A stretch of DNA of 64,000 nt from Rhizobium esperanzae (GCF_014197615.1 NZ_JACIFY010000007.1:1-64000), one strand, 5' to 3'. Positions 16,997-28,246 are shown, counted from the stretch's first letter. Notes: generated from the letters alone by a model not told the origin. Numbers and translations are program-made.

Positions 16997-18133
16997 TTGA
17001 ACGTAGACCCGCCGCGACCGGTCAGCCTGACCGACATTGAATATGCCGTGCTGCGTCACATCCGCCTGCATCCGGGGAAAAGCCGGACGGAGATTGCCGC
17101 CGCACTTGGCCTGTCGAAATCGATGCTGACCAAGGCCGTTGCCAATTTCGACCGTTTCAAGCTGGTCCGTGAGGAGCGGGCCACGCTCGACGATGGCGAG
17201 CGCGGCCAGCCGCCGCTCCGGCTGTCGCTCAACGACGACGCCTTTCACAGCATCGGCCTCTATATCAGGCAGGGGCATTATGCCGTGACCCGCTCCGACC
17301 TCAGCGGCAATATCCGCGAGCGCGTGGCGCGACAGGCCGATGCGGTGATCGAGCCGATCCTCGACGATATCGCCCGGCTGATTGCGACGTCGCCGTCACC
17401 GATCCTCGGTGTCGGGCATGCGGTTCCTGCCATTGTCGGCGAGGACGGTACGCTGTTCGAGGTGACGCCGACACAGGCCGCTTTGCCGCTGTCGGAGCTT
17501 GCCGAAACGATAGGCTCCCGCTTCCGGCTTCCCGTCTATTGGGACAACGGCGCCTATTGCGTCGCGGCTTTCGAGGCGCACCGGCCGCGGACGGATCATC
17601 GCTGCCTCTTCTATATCACGCTCGATTTCGGCGTCGGCGGCGGGCTTTTTGCTAGGGATAGGGTCTTTCGCGGCGCCTATAACCAGGCGGCGAATATCGG
17701 CGCGCTAATCCCCGAAACCGGCGACCGGCCGAGCCTTCCCGACCTCGCCCGGCATCTCGGTTGTTCGCTCGAGCGGCTTTCGGATGATTTTCTGACGAGC
17801 CTGTTCCGGGAAGGGGATAGACGCCTGCTCGACTGGATCGACGATCGCGGCGAAAGGCTGTCCAAGCCGCTCGCGACCGTAGTGCAGCTCTTCAATCCCG
17901 ATGCGATCGTCGTCGGCGGTTTTTTTCCGCGCGAGATATTGGAGCAGCTTTGCGCCCGCGTCGATCTCGGCGCTCTCGACGTGCCCGGCCGGCGGCCGCT
18001 GATCCGGCCGACGGTGTCGGTGACGCAGTTGTTCGGTCCTGCCGGACTTGCCGAGGCCGCCTCGCTGCTGCCGATCGCCGCCGAGCTGCTCGGCCAGCAT
18101 TCGCCGACCGCCAACGCCCATCGCTCGCGATAA
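16997..18133 (+). CDS. ROK-family transcriptional regulator
   Basis: This 378-residue protein has an N-terminal winged helix (LHPGKSRTEIAAALGLSKSML) and a C-terminal ROK sugar-kinase-like domain (residues about 90-370). The ROK zinc motif (CxCGxxGCxE) is absent. The ATP-site elements are only partly kept, as usual for repressors: YITLDFGVGGGLFARD and FNPDAIVVGGFFP. It starts with TTG at 16997, with GAAAG upstream. It is divergent from the ABC importer operon, which it probably controls in response to a sugar-like ligand. The last codon is 6 bases from the stop of the convergent response regulator. Confidence 0.82.
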   Translation: MNVDPPRPVSLTDIEYAVLRHIRLHPGKSRTEIAAALGLSKSMLTKAVANFDRFKLVREERATLDDGERGQPPLRLSLNDDAFHSIGLYIRQGHYAVTRSDLSGNIRERVARQADAVIEPILDDIARLIATSPSPILGVGHAVPAIVGEDGTLFEVTPTQAALPLSELAETIGSRFRLPVYWDNGAYCVAAFEAHRPRTDHRCLFYITLDFGVGGGLFARDRVFRGAYNQAANIGALIPETGDRPSLPDLARHLGCSLERLSDDFLTSLFREGDRRLLDWIDDRGERLSKPLATVVQLFNPDAIVVGGFFPREILEQLCARVDLGALDVPGRRPLIRPTVSVTQLFGPAGLAEAASLLPIAAELLGQHSPTANAHRSR

Positions 18134-18139
18134 GGCAGT

Positions 18140-18607
18140 TCAATCGATGCGGGGGCGTTCCGATTTCGGCGTCGCCAGTCCATGCTTGGCGAGTTCCAGC
18201 GTTAGGATGCGGGTTTCGAGCAGGTTGAAGATGCGCAAAACAGCTTCGATCGCGTCGAAGGGCTTCGTCAGAAAGTCCTTGGCGCCGAGAGAGAGCGCAC
18301 GCCTGCGCGTCGGCAAGGTCGCATCGGCGGTCAGCACCAGGATCGGCAGGTAGCTGTTATCGGGAATGAGCCTTGCGAAGGTTTCCAAGAGGGCGAAGCC
18401 GTCGAGATCGGGCATCATCAGGTCGAGAAGAACGAGATCGACCGGATGTTCGCGGAAGAGCCGCAAGGCCTCGCGCGGCTCGGTGGTGCTGATCAGCGCC
18501 GTGAAGCCTTCGCGCTTGAGAATGCGCTCCAGCAGCGAAACATTGGCGGGCTCGTCGTCGACGATCAGGATCGTCGAGCCTCGCACGGTGTCGGTGGGAT
18601 CTGTCAT
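18140..18607 (-). CDS. Single-domain response regulator
   Basis: This 155-residue protein is a CheY-like receiver without an output domain. The acidic pocket is VDDEP (Asp17, Asp18), the phosphorylation site is Asp62 in LLDLMMPD, and Lys115 sits in FLTKPFD. A 30-residue helical tail follows. It likely relays phosphate or works by protein contact. It lies 242 bases downstream of the hybrid of sensor genes on the same strand, separated by an inverted-repeat element. Confidence 0.85.
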   Translation of the reverse strand: MTDPTDTVRGSTILIVDDEPANVSLLERILKREGFTALISTTEPREALRLFREHPVDLVLLDLMMPDLDGFALLETFARLIPDNSYLPILVLTADATLPTRRRALSLGAKDFLTKPFDAIEAVLRIFNLLETRILTLELAKHGLATPKSERPRID

Positions 18608-18715
18608 GGACCAAACTTTGTCGAAAGCGATGCCAGACTAATATCAAGCGGCGCGGCCAAATCAAAGATGATGCCTTGCGGCATCGCTGCCGACAAACCA
18701 GAGCAAAGCCCCGAC

Positions 18716-18831
18716 GTCATCCTCGGCCTTGTGCCGAGGATCTGCGCCTGTCAAATTAAGTATCTGAAAATAAATGGTTTCCTGTCAATAAGCTACCGTG
18801 GTCAGATACTCGGCACAAGGCCGAGCATGAC
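18716..18831. repeat. Inverted-repeat element with 29-base arms
   Basis: The left arm is 18716-18744, beginning GTCATCCTCGGCCTTGTGCC. The right arm is 18803-18831, and 27 of 29 positions pair. The core of about 58 bases is AT-rich (for example AAATTAAGTATCTGAAAATA) and has no coding sense. Elements of this GTCAT-CTCGG type are common between rhizobial genes. It sits between the response regulator and the sensor kinase genes and could act as a transcript-stabilising or terminating hairpin. Confidence 0.75.
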
Positions 18832-18849
18832 GGAGAACTGGGGACGCCG

Positions 18850-20802
18850 TTAGTGCATGGCGACGTCTTGCGCCTCGACGTCCCGTATCGCCGCAGGCGC
18901 ACGCGGCAGTTCGACATAAAAGGTAGCGCCGCCTTCCCGGGCGCTGAAGCCGAGGGTTCCGCCCATGGCGTCGATCAGATGTTTGGAGAGCGCCAGCCCA
19001 AGGCCGGTTCCCTCCTGGCTGATCCGTTCGGCGCCCAGTCGGTCGAATGGCGTGAACAGCCTGGCGACGCGGTCGGCCGGGATGCCGGGGCCGGTATCGC
19101 TGACCTCGATGCGAACCCGTCCCCCGTCGATCGCGCGGTGGCTGACGGTCACGCTTCCCAAAGGGCGATTATATTTCACCGCATTGGAAAGGAGGTTGAG
19201 GAACACCTGCAAGAGACGCCGCCGGTCGGCCATGACGTCAAGATCCGGCTCAGCCTCGATGACCTCGATCCGGATCTGCTGTTTGCCGCAGAGCGGTCTT
19301 GCCAGCGACACGGCTTCATCGATCACTTCGGCAACAGGCTGGGATTCTATGGCAAGATCCATGCGGCCGGCCTCGATTCTCGCCATATCGAGAACTTCGT
19401 CGATCAGGCTGAGCAGATGCCGGCCGGCCCTCAAGATCTGTGCGACGCTCTCCTTCGACTCGGCGTCGGTCACATCCATTTCCAGAAGCTGGGCGAAACC
19501 GAGAACGGCGTTTAGCGGTGTGCGCAGCTCGTGGCTCATGCGCGACAGGAACTCGCTCTTGGCGTTGCTGGCGCGGATCGCATCCTCGCGGGCGGCAAGC
19601 AGTGCCTCCTCGAATTGCTTGCGCTCGGTAATATCGCGGGTGATCTTGGAAAAGCCGCGTAGCCGGCCCGATTCATCTTGGAGGGCGGTGACGACGACAT
19701 GCGACCAGAACCGCGAGCCGTCTTTGCGCAGGCGCCAGCCTTCCGCCTCGGTGCGCCCGTGAAGGGCCGCTTTGGCAAGCTCCTCCGCCGGAAATGTCTC
19801 CCTGGTTTGGGCGGGATAGAAGCGGGAAAAATGCTGGCCGATGATCTCCTCGGCGCCATAGCCGGTGATCCGCTCGGCACCGGCATTCCAGCTTACCACC
19901 CCCCCGTCGGCATCGAGCCCGAAGATGCCGTAGTCGCTGACGCCCTCGACCAGTTGCCGGAAGCGTTCCTCGCTCTCGGTGAGATCGGCTTCGCGTCTTT
20001 TCAAGAGGACGCTCGCATCTTCGAGCGCCTGTTCGAGACTGCCGAGCTCATCGCGGAAGGGATCGGCCACCCTCACGACCTCGCCCTGCGACAGGCGGTG
20101 CGCCTGGGCTTTCAGCGCGTGTACGCGGCGCACGATGCTTGCCGAAAACAGGAAAACCGCGACGAGCGCGCCGGCAAAACCGAGGAAACCGGCGGCGATC
20201 ATCAGGCTGCGGGACAGGGTGCGAACCCGGTCGGCGGCTTGCGTCCTGGCATGAAGGAGATCGGCCTCACGCCGGTTCATCGCGTCGATCTCCTGTCTCA
20301 GCACGTCGAGGACCTGTTTGCCCTCGATCAGCTTGGCCGCAAGATCCTCTCGCCCGCCGGCGCGCAGGATGTCGGCCTGTTTCAGGAGCTGGAGACGGTC
20401 GACTTTCGCGTCGACCAGGGCGCGGATGCGGTCGAGGCGGCTCTTCTGCTCCTCATCCCGCAATCGCCGGCCGACTTCATCGAGCACCACGGGCAGCCTG
20501 TCCTCGGCCCGGTTGAAGGGATCGAGAAAATCGGTTCTGCCGGTCAGGAGATAACCCCGCATCGCCGTCGCGGCCTCGGCGATCAAGGCATGGATCTCCT
20601 GAATGCCCGACTGGATCTCCAGCGTCACCCGCACCTGATCTTCGGCGATCCGGCTCTGCCGGTCGGCGACGAAGACCGAGGCGAGAGCGGCAAGCAGCAG
20701 CGCCAGCGGCACCGTGACGATGACGATGCCCTTCGCCCGCAGCGGAAAATCGGCGAAGCGCAGCGCCCGCCGGTCCGCAGCCCCGGTAACTGTCCCTGTC
20801 AT
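18850..20802 (-). CDS. CHASE3-HAMP-PAS sensor histidine kinase
   Basis: This 650-residue membrane kinase has, in order: a first membrane segment (about 23-45); a CHASE3-like periplasmic helical sensor (about 46-195); a second membrane segment (about 198-220); HAMP (about 220-272); a PAS domain (about 283-400, with GIFGLDADGGVVSWN); HisKA with His424 in MSHELRTPLN; and an ATPase domain with the G2 box GTGLGLALSKH. It overlaps the response regulator gene upstream by 4 bases (ATGA), so the two are translated together. Its ligand is unknown. Confidence 0.88.
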   Translation of the reverse strand: MTGTVTGAADRRALRFADFPLRAKGIVIVTVPLALLLAALASVFVADRQSRIAEDQVRVTLEIQSGIQEIHALIAEAATAMRGYLLTGRTDFLDPFNRAEDRLPVVLDEVGRRLRDEEQKSRLDRIRALVDAKVDRLQLLKQADILRAGGREDLAAKLIEGKQVLDVLRQEIDAMNRREADLLHARTQAADRVRTLSRSLMIAAGFLGFAGALVAVFLFSASIVRRVHALKAQAHRLSQGEVVRVADPFRDELGSLEQALEDASVLLKRREADLTESEERFRQLVEGVSDYGIFGLDADGGVVSWNAGAERITGYGAEEIIGQHFSRFYPAQTRETFPAEELAKAALHGRTEAEGWRLRKDGSRFWSHVVVTALQDESGRLRGFSKITRDITERKQFEEALLAAREDAIRASNAKSEFLSRMSHELRTPLNAVLGFAQLLEMDVTDAESKESVAQILRAGRHLLSLIDEVLDMARIEAGRMDLAIESQPVAEVIDEAVSLARPLCGKQQIRIEVIEAEPDLDVMADRRRLLQVFLNLLSNAVKYNRPLGSVTVSHRAIDGGRVRIEVSDTGPGIPADRVARLFTPFDRLGAERISQEGTGLGLALSKHLIDAMGGTLGFSAREGGATFYVELPRAPAAIRDVEAQDVAMH

Positions 20803-21461
20803 GGCTGTTCTTCCCTGGATGTTGCGACGAGCCCGCCGCGCACGGCCATCACCGCCGCCTGGGTCCTGTCGCCGGCGCCGAGTTTGCCGATGATGCGCTC
20901 GACATGGATCTTTACGGTGCCGGGCGAGATTTTCAGCGCCCGGCCGATCTCCTTATTGGTCAAGCCCTCGGCCACCTTCACCAGCACCTCGCGCTCGCGC
21001 ACCGTTAGTGTCTCCAGGGTACTGCTGTTGGTTTGCGGCTTGGTGGCGGCACGCCGCAGCAGTCTTGCGACCAGCGGGCCGTCGAAGAAGGCGTCACCCG
21101 AGAGGACACGCCGGATCGTCCGCAGAATATCGTCCCGGCTGGCGTCCTTCAGCAGATAGCCGGTGGCGCCGGCATCGATCGCGGCTTCCAGATAGTCGAG
21201 GCTGTCATGCATGGTGATGATCATGACGCGTGTGCCGGGCGACACGCGCCGGATCTCCCGCGTGGCCGCCAGGCCATCCATGCGCGGCATGCGGATGTCG
21301 AGCAGTGCCAGATCCGGCTTGTGGGCCGCGCAGGCCTCGACCGCTTCCATGCCGTCGCGCGCTTCAAGGGCGACATGGAAATCGTCCTGGCCGCCGATCA
21401 TGGCGATCAGGCCGGCGCGAGCGATGTCATGATCGTCGGCAACGAGAATGGATGCGGTCAT
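20799..21461 (-). CDS. NarL/LuxR-type response regulator
   Basis: This 220-residue protein has a receiver domain with phosphorylation site Asp55 (LALLDIRMPRMDG) and a C-terminal LuxR-type helix-turn-helix (LTVREREVLVKVAEGLTNKE). It should bind DNA when phosphorylated. It overlaps both neighbours by 4 bases: the HisKA_3 kinase upstream (21458-21461) and the CHASE3 kinase downstream (20799-20802). The partner by family is the HisKA_3 kinase, since NarL-type regulators usually pair with that class. Confidence 0.88.
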   Translation of the reverse strand: MTASILVADDHDIARAGLIAMIGGQDDFHVALEARDGMEAVEACAAHKPDLALLDIRMPRMDGLAATREIRRVSPGTRVMIITMHDSLDYLEAAIDAGATGYLLKDASRDDILRTIRRVLSGDAFFDGPLVARLLRRAATKPQTNSSTLETLTVREREVLVKVAEGLTNKEIGRALKISPGTVKIHVERIIGKLGAGDRTQAAVMAVRGGLVATSREEQP

Positions 21462-22591
21462 CCCAATATCGTCTCCTGCGGAAGGGGCGCGAAGGCGCGG
21501 ACACAGGTGCCTCCCGAAGCTCCGTTGCCGATCTCGATGCGGCCGCCGAGCAGTGCCAGCCGCTCGCGCATGCCTGGGATGCCGAGCCGCGCTCCCCGCT
21601 CCTGATTCTGAGACTGGCGCGCCTCGCCGATGCCTTTGCCATCGTCGATCACTTCGAGATGGGCTTGGCCGGCGCTGTCTTCGAAAAGGCGCACGACGAG
21701 CCGGCGCGCCTCGGCATGCTTGATCACATTGGTGATCGCCTCCTGTGCGACGCGGTAGAAGATGATCCCGGTCGATGCCGGCCAGCGATCAGCGCAGGCA
21801 TCGAGATCGGCGATCACCTCCATGCCGTCGATTGCATCGAGGCGGGTGCGCAGCGCCGCCGCCACGCCGAGATCGTCGAGCTCGGGCGGACGAAGATCGG
21901 CGATAGCGGCACGAAGATCGGCGACGGAACGGCGGGCGAGTGCTGCGAGCTGGTCGATCTCCGGTTTCAGGGCATGCGCCTCGCCGATACGGGCGGCGAG
22001 ATCCTGCAGGCGATAGCTGAGGCCGGCCGCGAGCTGCGCCGAGCCGTCATGCAGATCGAGCGCCACCCGCTGCCGCTCCTGCTCCTGCGCCTGGATCAGT
22101 TGTCCGACCAGGGCTGCAAGTTCGCTGCGCTGCCGCTCCAGGTTGCCGAGCAGCGCCTGCTTTTCCGCCGCCTGCCGCTCGAGACTACAGGCATCGGCCA
22201 ATTGACCCGCCACCACTTCCAAAGTCTGTCGGTCGTCGGCACCGACAGTGCGTCCTCTCGACGGCCCGATGAGCGTGAGGCACAGACCCGAGCCGTCTTC
22301 CGAGGCAAACAGGATGCCGTCGTTTTCCGTCTGTTTGCCGATGGTCAGCCGCACCGGCGTTGCTCCATCCAGGGACGGGAAGACGAGTTCGGCCCGGGAG
22401 GCGCCGGCAAAATCGGAAAGCCGGGAAAGCACCTCGGGAGCGGCCGTTTCGAAGACCTGCGCATCGAGCAGGTTTCGTGCCTCGATGATGAAGCGCAGCC
22501 GCGCCGCGCGCGCTTCCGCCGCCCGATAAAGCGCCCGCATCTCCGCGACATCGGGCGAATGGGCGGTATCCGAATTATGCTCCAGACCCAA
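21458..22591 (-). CDS. HisKA_3 (NarX/DegS-type) histidine kinase
   Basis: This 377-residue protein has no membrane segment. The N-terminal part (about 30-150) looks like a GAF-type sensor (EVLSRLSDFAGASRAELVFP). A coiled coil follows, then the HisKA_3 domain with His181 in VALDLHDGSAQLAAGL, and an ATPase domain (residues about 270-370, HLEVIDDGKGIG, GIPGMRERLALLGG). It starts with TTG at 22591, with GAGGAG 8 bases upstream. It is the first gene of the chain of two kinases and a NarL-type regulator, all with 4-base overlaps. Confidence 0.87.
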   Translation of the reverse strand: MGLEHNSDTAHSPDVAEMRALYRAAEARAARLRFIIEARNLLDAQVFETAAPEVLSRLSDFAGASRAELVFPSLDGATPVRLTIGKQTENDGILFASEDGSGLCLTLIGPSRGRTVGADDRQTLEVVAGQLADACSLERQAAEKQALLGNLERQRSELAALVGQLIQAQEQERQRVALDLHDGSAQLAAGLSYRLQDLAARIGEAHALKPEIDQLAALARRSVADLRAAIADLRPPELDDLGVAAALRTRLDAIDGMEVIADLDACADRWPASTGIIFYRVAQEAITNVIKHAEARRLVVRLFEDSAGQAHLEVIDDGKGIGEARQSQNQERGARLGIPGMRERLALLGGRIEIGNGASGGTCVRAFAPLPQETILG

Positions 22592-22777
22592 CGGGACTGC
22601 TCCTCAAATGAATGACGCGGGCACGATAGTCATTCCGGCGCGAATGTCATCTATGCCGTTCGGCAGATCGGATCGAAGCCACCCGGCAGATGGGGCGGCC
22701 GCACCGGCCGGCTTAGATATTGGTCATGCGGTCGACCGATGCGATGTCCGCCGGAACCGCGATAAAGGAAGTCAAAC

Positions 22778-23248
22778 ATGCGTATGATCATTGCCGCCGC
22801 CCTCGTCCTCGGTGTCGTTCAGGTCCAGTCGGCCATGGCTGCCGGCGAAACGGCAACCTGCGCCCCGGTGAGCGACGAGCAGGTCGCCAAGCTCTTCGAC
22901 CGCTGGAACGGCTCGCTTGCGACGCTGAGCCCACAGGAGGTTGCCAAGAACTACAGCGAGGACTCCGTGCTGCTAGCCACCCTCTCGAACAAACCTCGCC
23001 TGACCCAGGAAGAGCGGATCGATTATTTCAAGCACTTCCTCGCCAACGAGCCCAAGGGCCAGATCGACAGCCGCGACATCAAGACCGGCTGCAACTGGGC
23101 CGTCGACACCGGCACCTACACCTTCACCATGAAGGACGGCTCCAAGGTTCCCGCCCGTTACACTTATACCTATGAGTTCAAGGACGGGAACTGGCTGATC
23201 ACCTCGCACCACTCGTCGATGATGCCGGAGAAAGCAGCGGCTCACTGA
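22778..23248 (+). CDS. Secreted SgcJ/NTF2-like protein
   Basis: This 156-residue protein has a signal peptide (residues 1-21, AMA cleavage) and an NTF2-like fold of the SgcJ/calcium-calmodulin kinase association type (VAKLFDRWNGSLATLSPQEV, YEFKDGNWLITSHHSSMMP). Two cysteines in the mature part (ATCAP and KTGCNW) could form a disulfide. The HHSSMMP end is a typical signature of this group. The role is unknown. It is divergent from the kinase chain and ends in a strong terminator. Confidence 0.8.
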   Translation: MRMIIAAALVLGVVQVQSAMAAGETATCAPVSDEQVAKLFDRWNGSLATLSPQEVAKNYSEDSVLLATLSNKPRLTQEERIDYFKHFLANEPKGQIDSRDIKTGCNWAVDTGTYTFTMKDGSKVPARYTYTYEFKDGNWLITSHHSSMMPEKAAAH

Positions 23249-23265
23249 TAGCTGCGGTCCGGCAG

Positions 23266-23298
23266 GAAGACCCCGTGTCAACCCCACACGGGGTCTTC
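23266..23298 (+). terminator. Intrinsic terminator hairpin
   Basis: A 13-base-pair perfect stem, GAAGACCCCGTGT with ACACGGGGTCTTC, encloses a seven-base loop 17 bases after the stop of the NTF2-like gene. Only a short pyrimidine stretch follows. Confidence 0.75.
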
Positions 23299-23379
23299 TG
23301 CTGTTGAGGCGCCAGAGGAGCGACGGCGACTGATGATCCCGATCTGAGGCAGAGAGTGGCTGGACGCCAACCTCACACT

Positions 23380-23426
23380 CCTCATTCCTGTGGCCTCGAG
23401 CGAAGCCTGAGGCCACAGGGATGAGG
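23380..23426. repeat. Hairpin repeat with 18-base arms
   Basis: CCTCATTCCTGTGGCCTC and GAGGCCACAGGGATGAGG pair at 17 of 18 positions around an 11-base loop. It lies in the 311-base gap between the NTF2-like gene and katG, which otherwise holds two terminators and no gene. The arm ends resemble those of the repeat at 212-330. Confidence 0.65.
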
Positions 23427-23515
23427 GAGGAGAGGTAATGCCCGCTCTTCAACCATCAGGCGCGTCGAGGATCGGAAGCTCCTGCGGTCGTAGCCGCTCG
23501 GCATTGGAATAAAAA

Positions 23516-23545
23516 GCCCGGGCGCAGCCGAAACGGCGCCCGGGC
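23516..23545 (-). terminator. katG intrinsic terminator
   Basis: GCCCGGGCGC and GCGCCCGGGC form a 10-base-pair perfect stem with a ten-base loop. Read on the minus strand it is followed by five T (complement of 23511-23515). It lies 14 bases past the katG stop. Confidence 0.85.
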
Positions 23546-23559
23546 AAAATGCGATTTTA

Positions 23560-25806
<2,247 letters not shown>

Positions 25807-25876
25807 CTACTCTCTCCCTGCAGTCTTCATATCGGAAGCGTTCAATAATTTTAAGTTGGATTTACTGATTGCTGCG

Positions 25877-25891
25877 ATAAGCTGAACTTAT
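25877..25891. promoter_or_regulatory. LysR-type box at the oxyR start
   Basis: ATAAG-CTGAA-CTTAT is a perfect 5+5 inverted repeat with the LysR-family pattern T-N11-A. It overlaps the first two bases of the oxyR start codon in the katG-oxyR control region. Binding here would allow OxyR to repress its own gene. A second, weaker AT-rich T-N11-A candidate lies about 25 bases upstream, towards katG. Confidence 0.45.
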
Positions 25892-26804
25892 GAAGAATCT
25901 TACCCTGAAACAGCTACGTTATTTTGAAGCCCTGGCAAGAGACGGCCGTTTTCGCCGCGCCGCCGATGCCTGCGCCATCTCCCAGCCGGCGCTCTCCATG
26001 CAGATCAAAGAACTCGAGCAGGAATTGGGCAGCGAGCTCTTCGAGCGCAGTGCGCGCGAGGTGAAGCTTACCCCCTTCGGCCAGACCTTTGCACTCAGGG
26101 TCCGCGACATCCTGCGGGCCGTCGACGAACTGGGCGAATTTGCCCGCGCCTCGCGCGACAGTTTCCTCACGCGGCTGCGTATCGGCATCATCCCGACCAT
26201 CGCGCCCTATCTGCTGCCGGCTATTATAAACGATCTCAACAAAAGCTTCGCCGGGATTCAGATCGAGGTGCGCGAGACGCAGACGGGCAAGCTGGTTCAT
26301 GAACTGGCGCAGGGCCAGCTCGACATGGCGATCGTCGCGCTGCCGGTATCGGAACCATCTCTCACCGAACTCGAGCTTTTCCGGGAAGAATTCGTGCTGG
26401 TCCGGCGGCAGGAGGATGGAGACAAGCCGGTGCCCGAGCGCGAGGCGCTGCGTGAAATGCGGCTGCTGCTGCTCGAAGAGGGCCACTGCTTCCGCGACCA
26501 GGCACTGTCCTTCTGCAAGGTCGGGCCCGCCCGTCCGCGGGAAATCATGGAAGGCAGCTCGCTCTCCACCCTCGTCCAGATGGTCGGCGCCGGCATCGGC
26601 GTGACACTGATCCCGGAAATGGCCGTTCCCGTCGAAACGCGCTCGGCCCAAGTCTCGATCTCCCGCTTCCCCTCCCCGCAGCCGTCGCGAACGATCGGCA
26701 TGGTCTGGCGCAATTCGACGCCGATGGCCAAGCAGTTGCAGGAGGTCGCCGAGGCGGTGCGCCGCTCGGCCGAGACGATGCGGGAGCAGCATGCGGGTGG
26801 GTGA
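25890..26804 (+). CDS. oxyR: Hydrogen peroxide regulator OxyR
   Basis: This 304-residue LysR-family regulator has the N-terminal helix-turn-helix (FRRAADACAISQPALSMQIK). The redox pair is Cys200 and Cys209 in GHCFRDQALSFC, matching Cys199/Cys208 of E. coli OxyR, including the RDQA context. Disulfide formation on peroxide exposure should switch it to an activator. It is divergent from katG with a 143-base control region. It is convergent with the TadG-like gene, whose stop lies 39 bases away. Confidence 0.93.
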   Translation: MKNLTLKQLRYFEALARDGRFRRAADACAISQPALSMQIKELEQELGSELFERSAREVKLTPFGQTFALRVRDILRAVDELGEFARASRDSFLTRLRIGIIPTIAPYLLPAIINDLNKSFAGIQIEVRETQTGKLVHELAQGQLDMAIVALPVSEPSLTELELFREEFVLVRRQEDGDKPVPEREALREMRLLLLEEGHCFRDQALSFCKVGPARPREIMEGSSLSTLVQMVGAGIGVTLIPEMAVPVETRSAQVSISRFPSPQPSRTIGMVWRNSTPMAKQLQEVAEAVRRSAETMREQHAGG

Positions 26805-26842
26805 TTGAGGATGGTTCTCAGGTTGGCCTGATGGGCAAACAA

Positions 26843-28246
26843 CTACTGCGTCAGCCGCAAAGTATCCCCACGGATGGCCGCCGCGATCGTCTCGTAGACT
26901 GTCTTGATGGTGGCAGGCGAGGCGGTGAAGAAATGGGCGGTGTTGGTGGCGCAGTTGCGGATGTTCACCACGTCGGCATCGGCGCTATAGGAAAGCGTAT
27001 AGATTTCGATGCCGCTTTTCTTCATCGCGCTACAAGCGGCCTGCATCGCGGAGGTGGCGACCTGGTTGCAGGCCGACGATTGGTTTTGAGAACAGATCCA
27101 GTCGAACTTGTCGTTCGGGTCGTATTTCGTGTTCATTTCCCCATCGGTCATGAACACCATGACTTTCTGTACGGAATCGGAAGCGGGGGCAGGCGAGGAC
27201 TTGTCGCCCCAGACGCCCTGCCATTTCGGTGACAATGTGTACCATCCCGCGACCACGCCGGCGTCCAGCCGGGTGGAGCCTTCTGATGTCAGGCTCTTCA
27301 CGGCATTTTTCAGATAGGCGAAGTCACCGGTGAGCGGCGTGACCGGCGGCGGACAGAAGCTCGTTCCCGATTTGGGATTGGAGTCCATGGCGACGAAGGC
27401 AGATGTGGCCGGTGGCGCATCGCTCATGCCGTACGCGCCGATCGCGCCGGTGTCCTTGACCTCGACATCGGCGCGCGGCTCGATGCAGCCCATCCAGTAA
27501 TAATTCTTCGAGGTAGACATGACGGGCGTGATGCCATCGATCCAATAACCGAGCTTGTAGCTGGAGGACGTATAAACGGATTTCGGATCGGTCCAGCGCT
27601 TAGGGACCGCGGCGGCTCCACTATATGACTTGAGCCAGGCCGTATTCGCCATGCCGATATTGACGCGGCTCGAAAACGGCACGATCGAGATTTTGGTTTT
27701 GTCGACCAGCGACGCGTTGGACGAAAAGGCCTGCAGAAAGCCGGCAACCGCGGTTTGCATCGGGGCAAAGCGGTTCTCCTCGATCATCGAACTGGACACG
27801 TCGAGAACCAGCGCGATCTCCAATTGCTTCACCCCCGGCAAGGCTGCACAGGATCTGACGCTGATCGGCACGGACTGGATATTGGCCACCTGCATGAAGG
27901 TCGTGGGGACGGCGTCGCCCACGTCGAGGCACAGCTCCGCTTCATCGCTCGATACTTCGGGTTTGCCGATCACGGCGGTCTTGAGGGTCCCATTCGCCGA
28001 GAGGAAGGCGTTTACCGTGCCGGAAATGCTCGCCTCCGGCATCCCGTGCTTATATTTCGCTGCGGCCGCGAGCACCGCAGAATCGGCGGCCGACTGCAAA
28101 TCTACCCGGTTGTTGTAAGCCCTGATGAAATCGATGGAGGCGCCGACCGCGAGAAGCAGAGGTACGGCGACCAGAATAACGATGATTGCGACGGCTCCGT
28201 CCCGATTGTCGATCAGGCGGGAAAGCAAAGATAAACGGCGTGTCAT
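26843..28246 (-). CDS. TadG-like protein with VWA domain
   Basis: This 467-residue protein has an N-terminal TadE/G-like membrane anchor (GAVAIIVILVAVPLLLAVGA, with SAADSAVLAAAAKY downstream) and a von Willebrand A domain from about residue 150. The metal site DxSxS is present (LVLDVSSSM), with the later Thr/Asp position in FMTDGEMNTKYD. Even-numbered cysteines suggest an oxidised extracytoplasmic domain. Tad systems build Flp-type pili, but no other tad gene is in the window, so this is an orphan copy. Similar standalone rhizobial proteins exist. Confidence 0.85.
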   Translation of the reverse strand: MTRRLSLLSRLIDNRDGAVAIIVILVAVPLLLAVGASIDFIRAYNNRVDLQSAADSAVLAAAAKYKHGMPEASISGTVNAFLSANGTLKTAVIGKPEVSSDEAELCLDVGDAVPTTFMQVANIQSVPISVRSCAALPGVKQLEIALVLDVSSSMIEENRFAPMQTAVAGFLQAFSSNASLVDKTKISIVPFSSRVNIGMANTAWLKSYSGAAAVPKRWTDPKSVYTSSSYKLGYWIDGITPVMSTSKNYYWMGCIEPRADVEVKDTGAIGAYGMSDAPPATSAFVAMDSNPKSGTSFCPPPVTPLTGDFAYLKNAVKSLTSEGSTRLDAGVVAGWYTLSPKWQGVWGDKSSPAPASDSVQKVMVFMTDGEMNTKYDPNDKFDWICSQNQSSACNQVATSAMQAACSAMKKSGIEIYTLSYSADADVVNIRNCATNTAHFFTASPATIKTVYETIAAAIRGDTLRLTQ

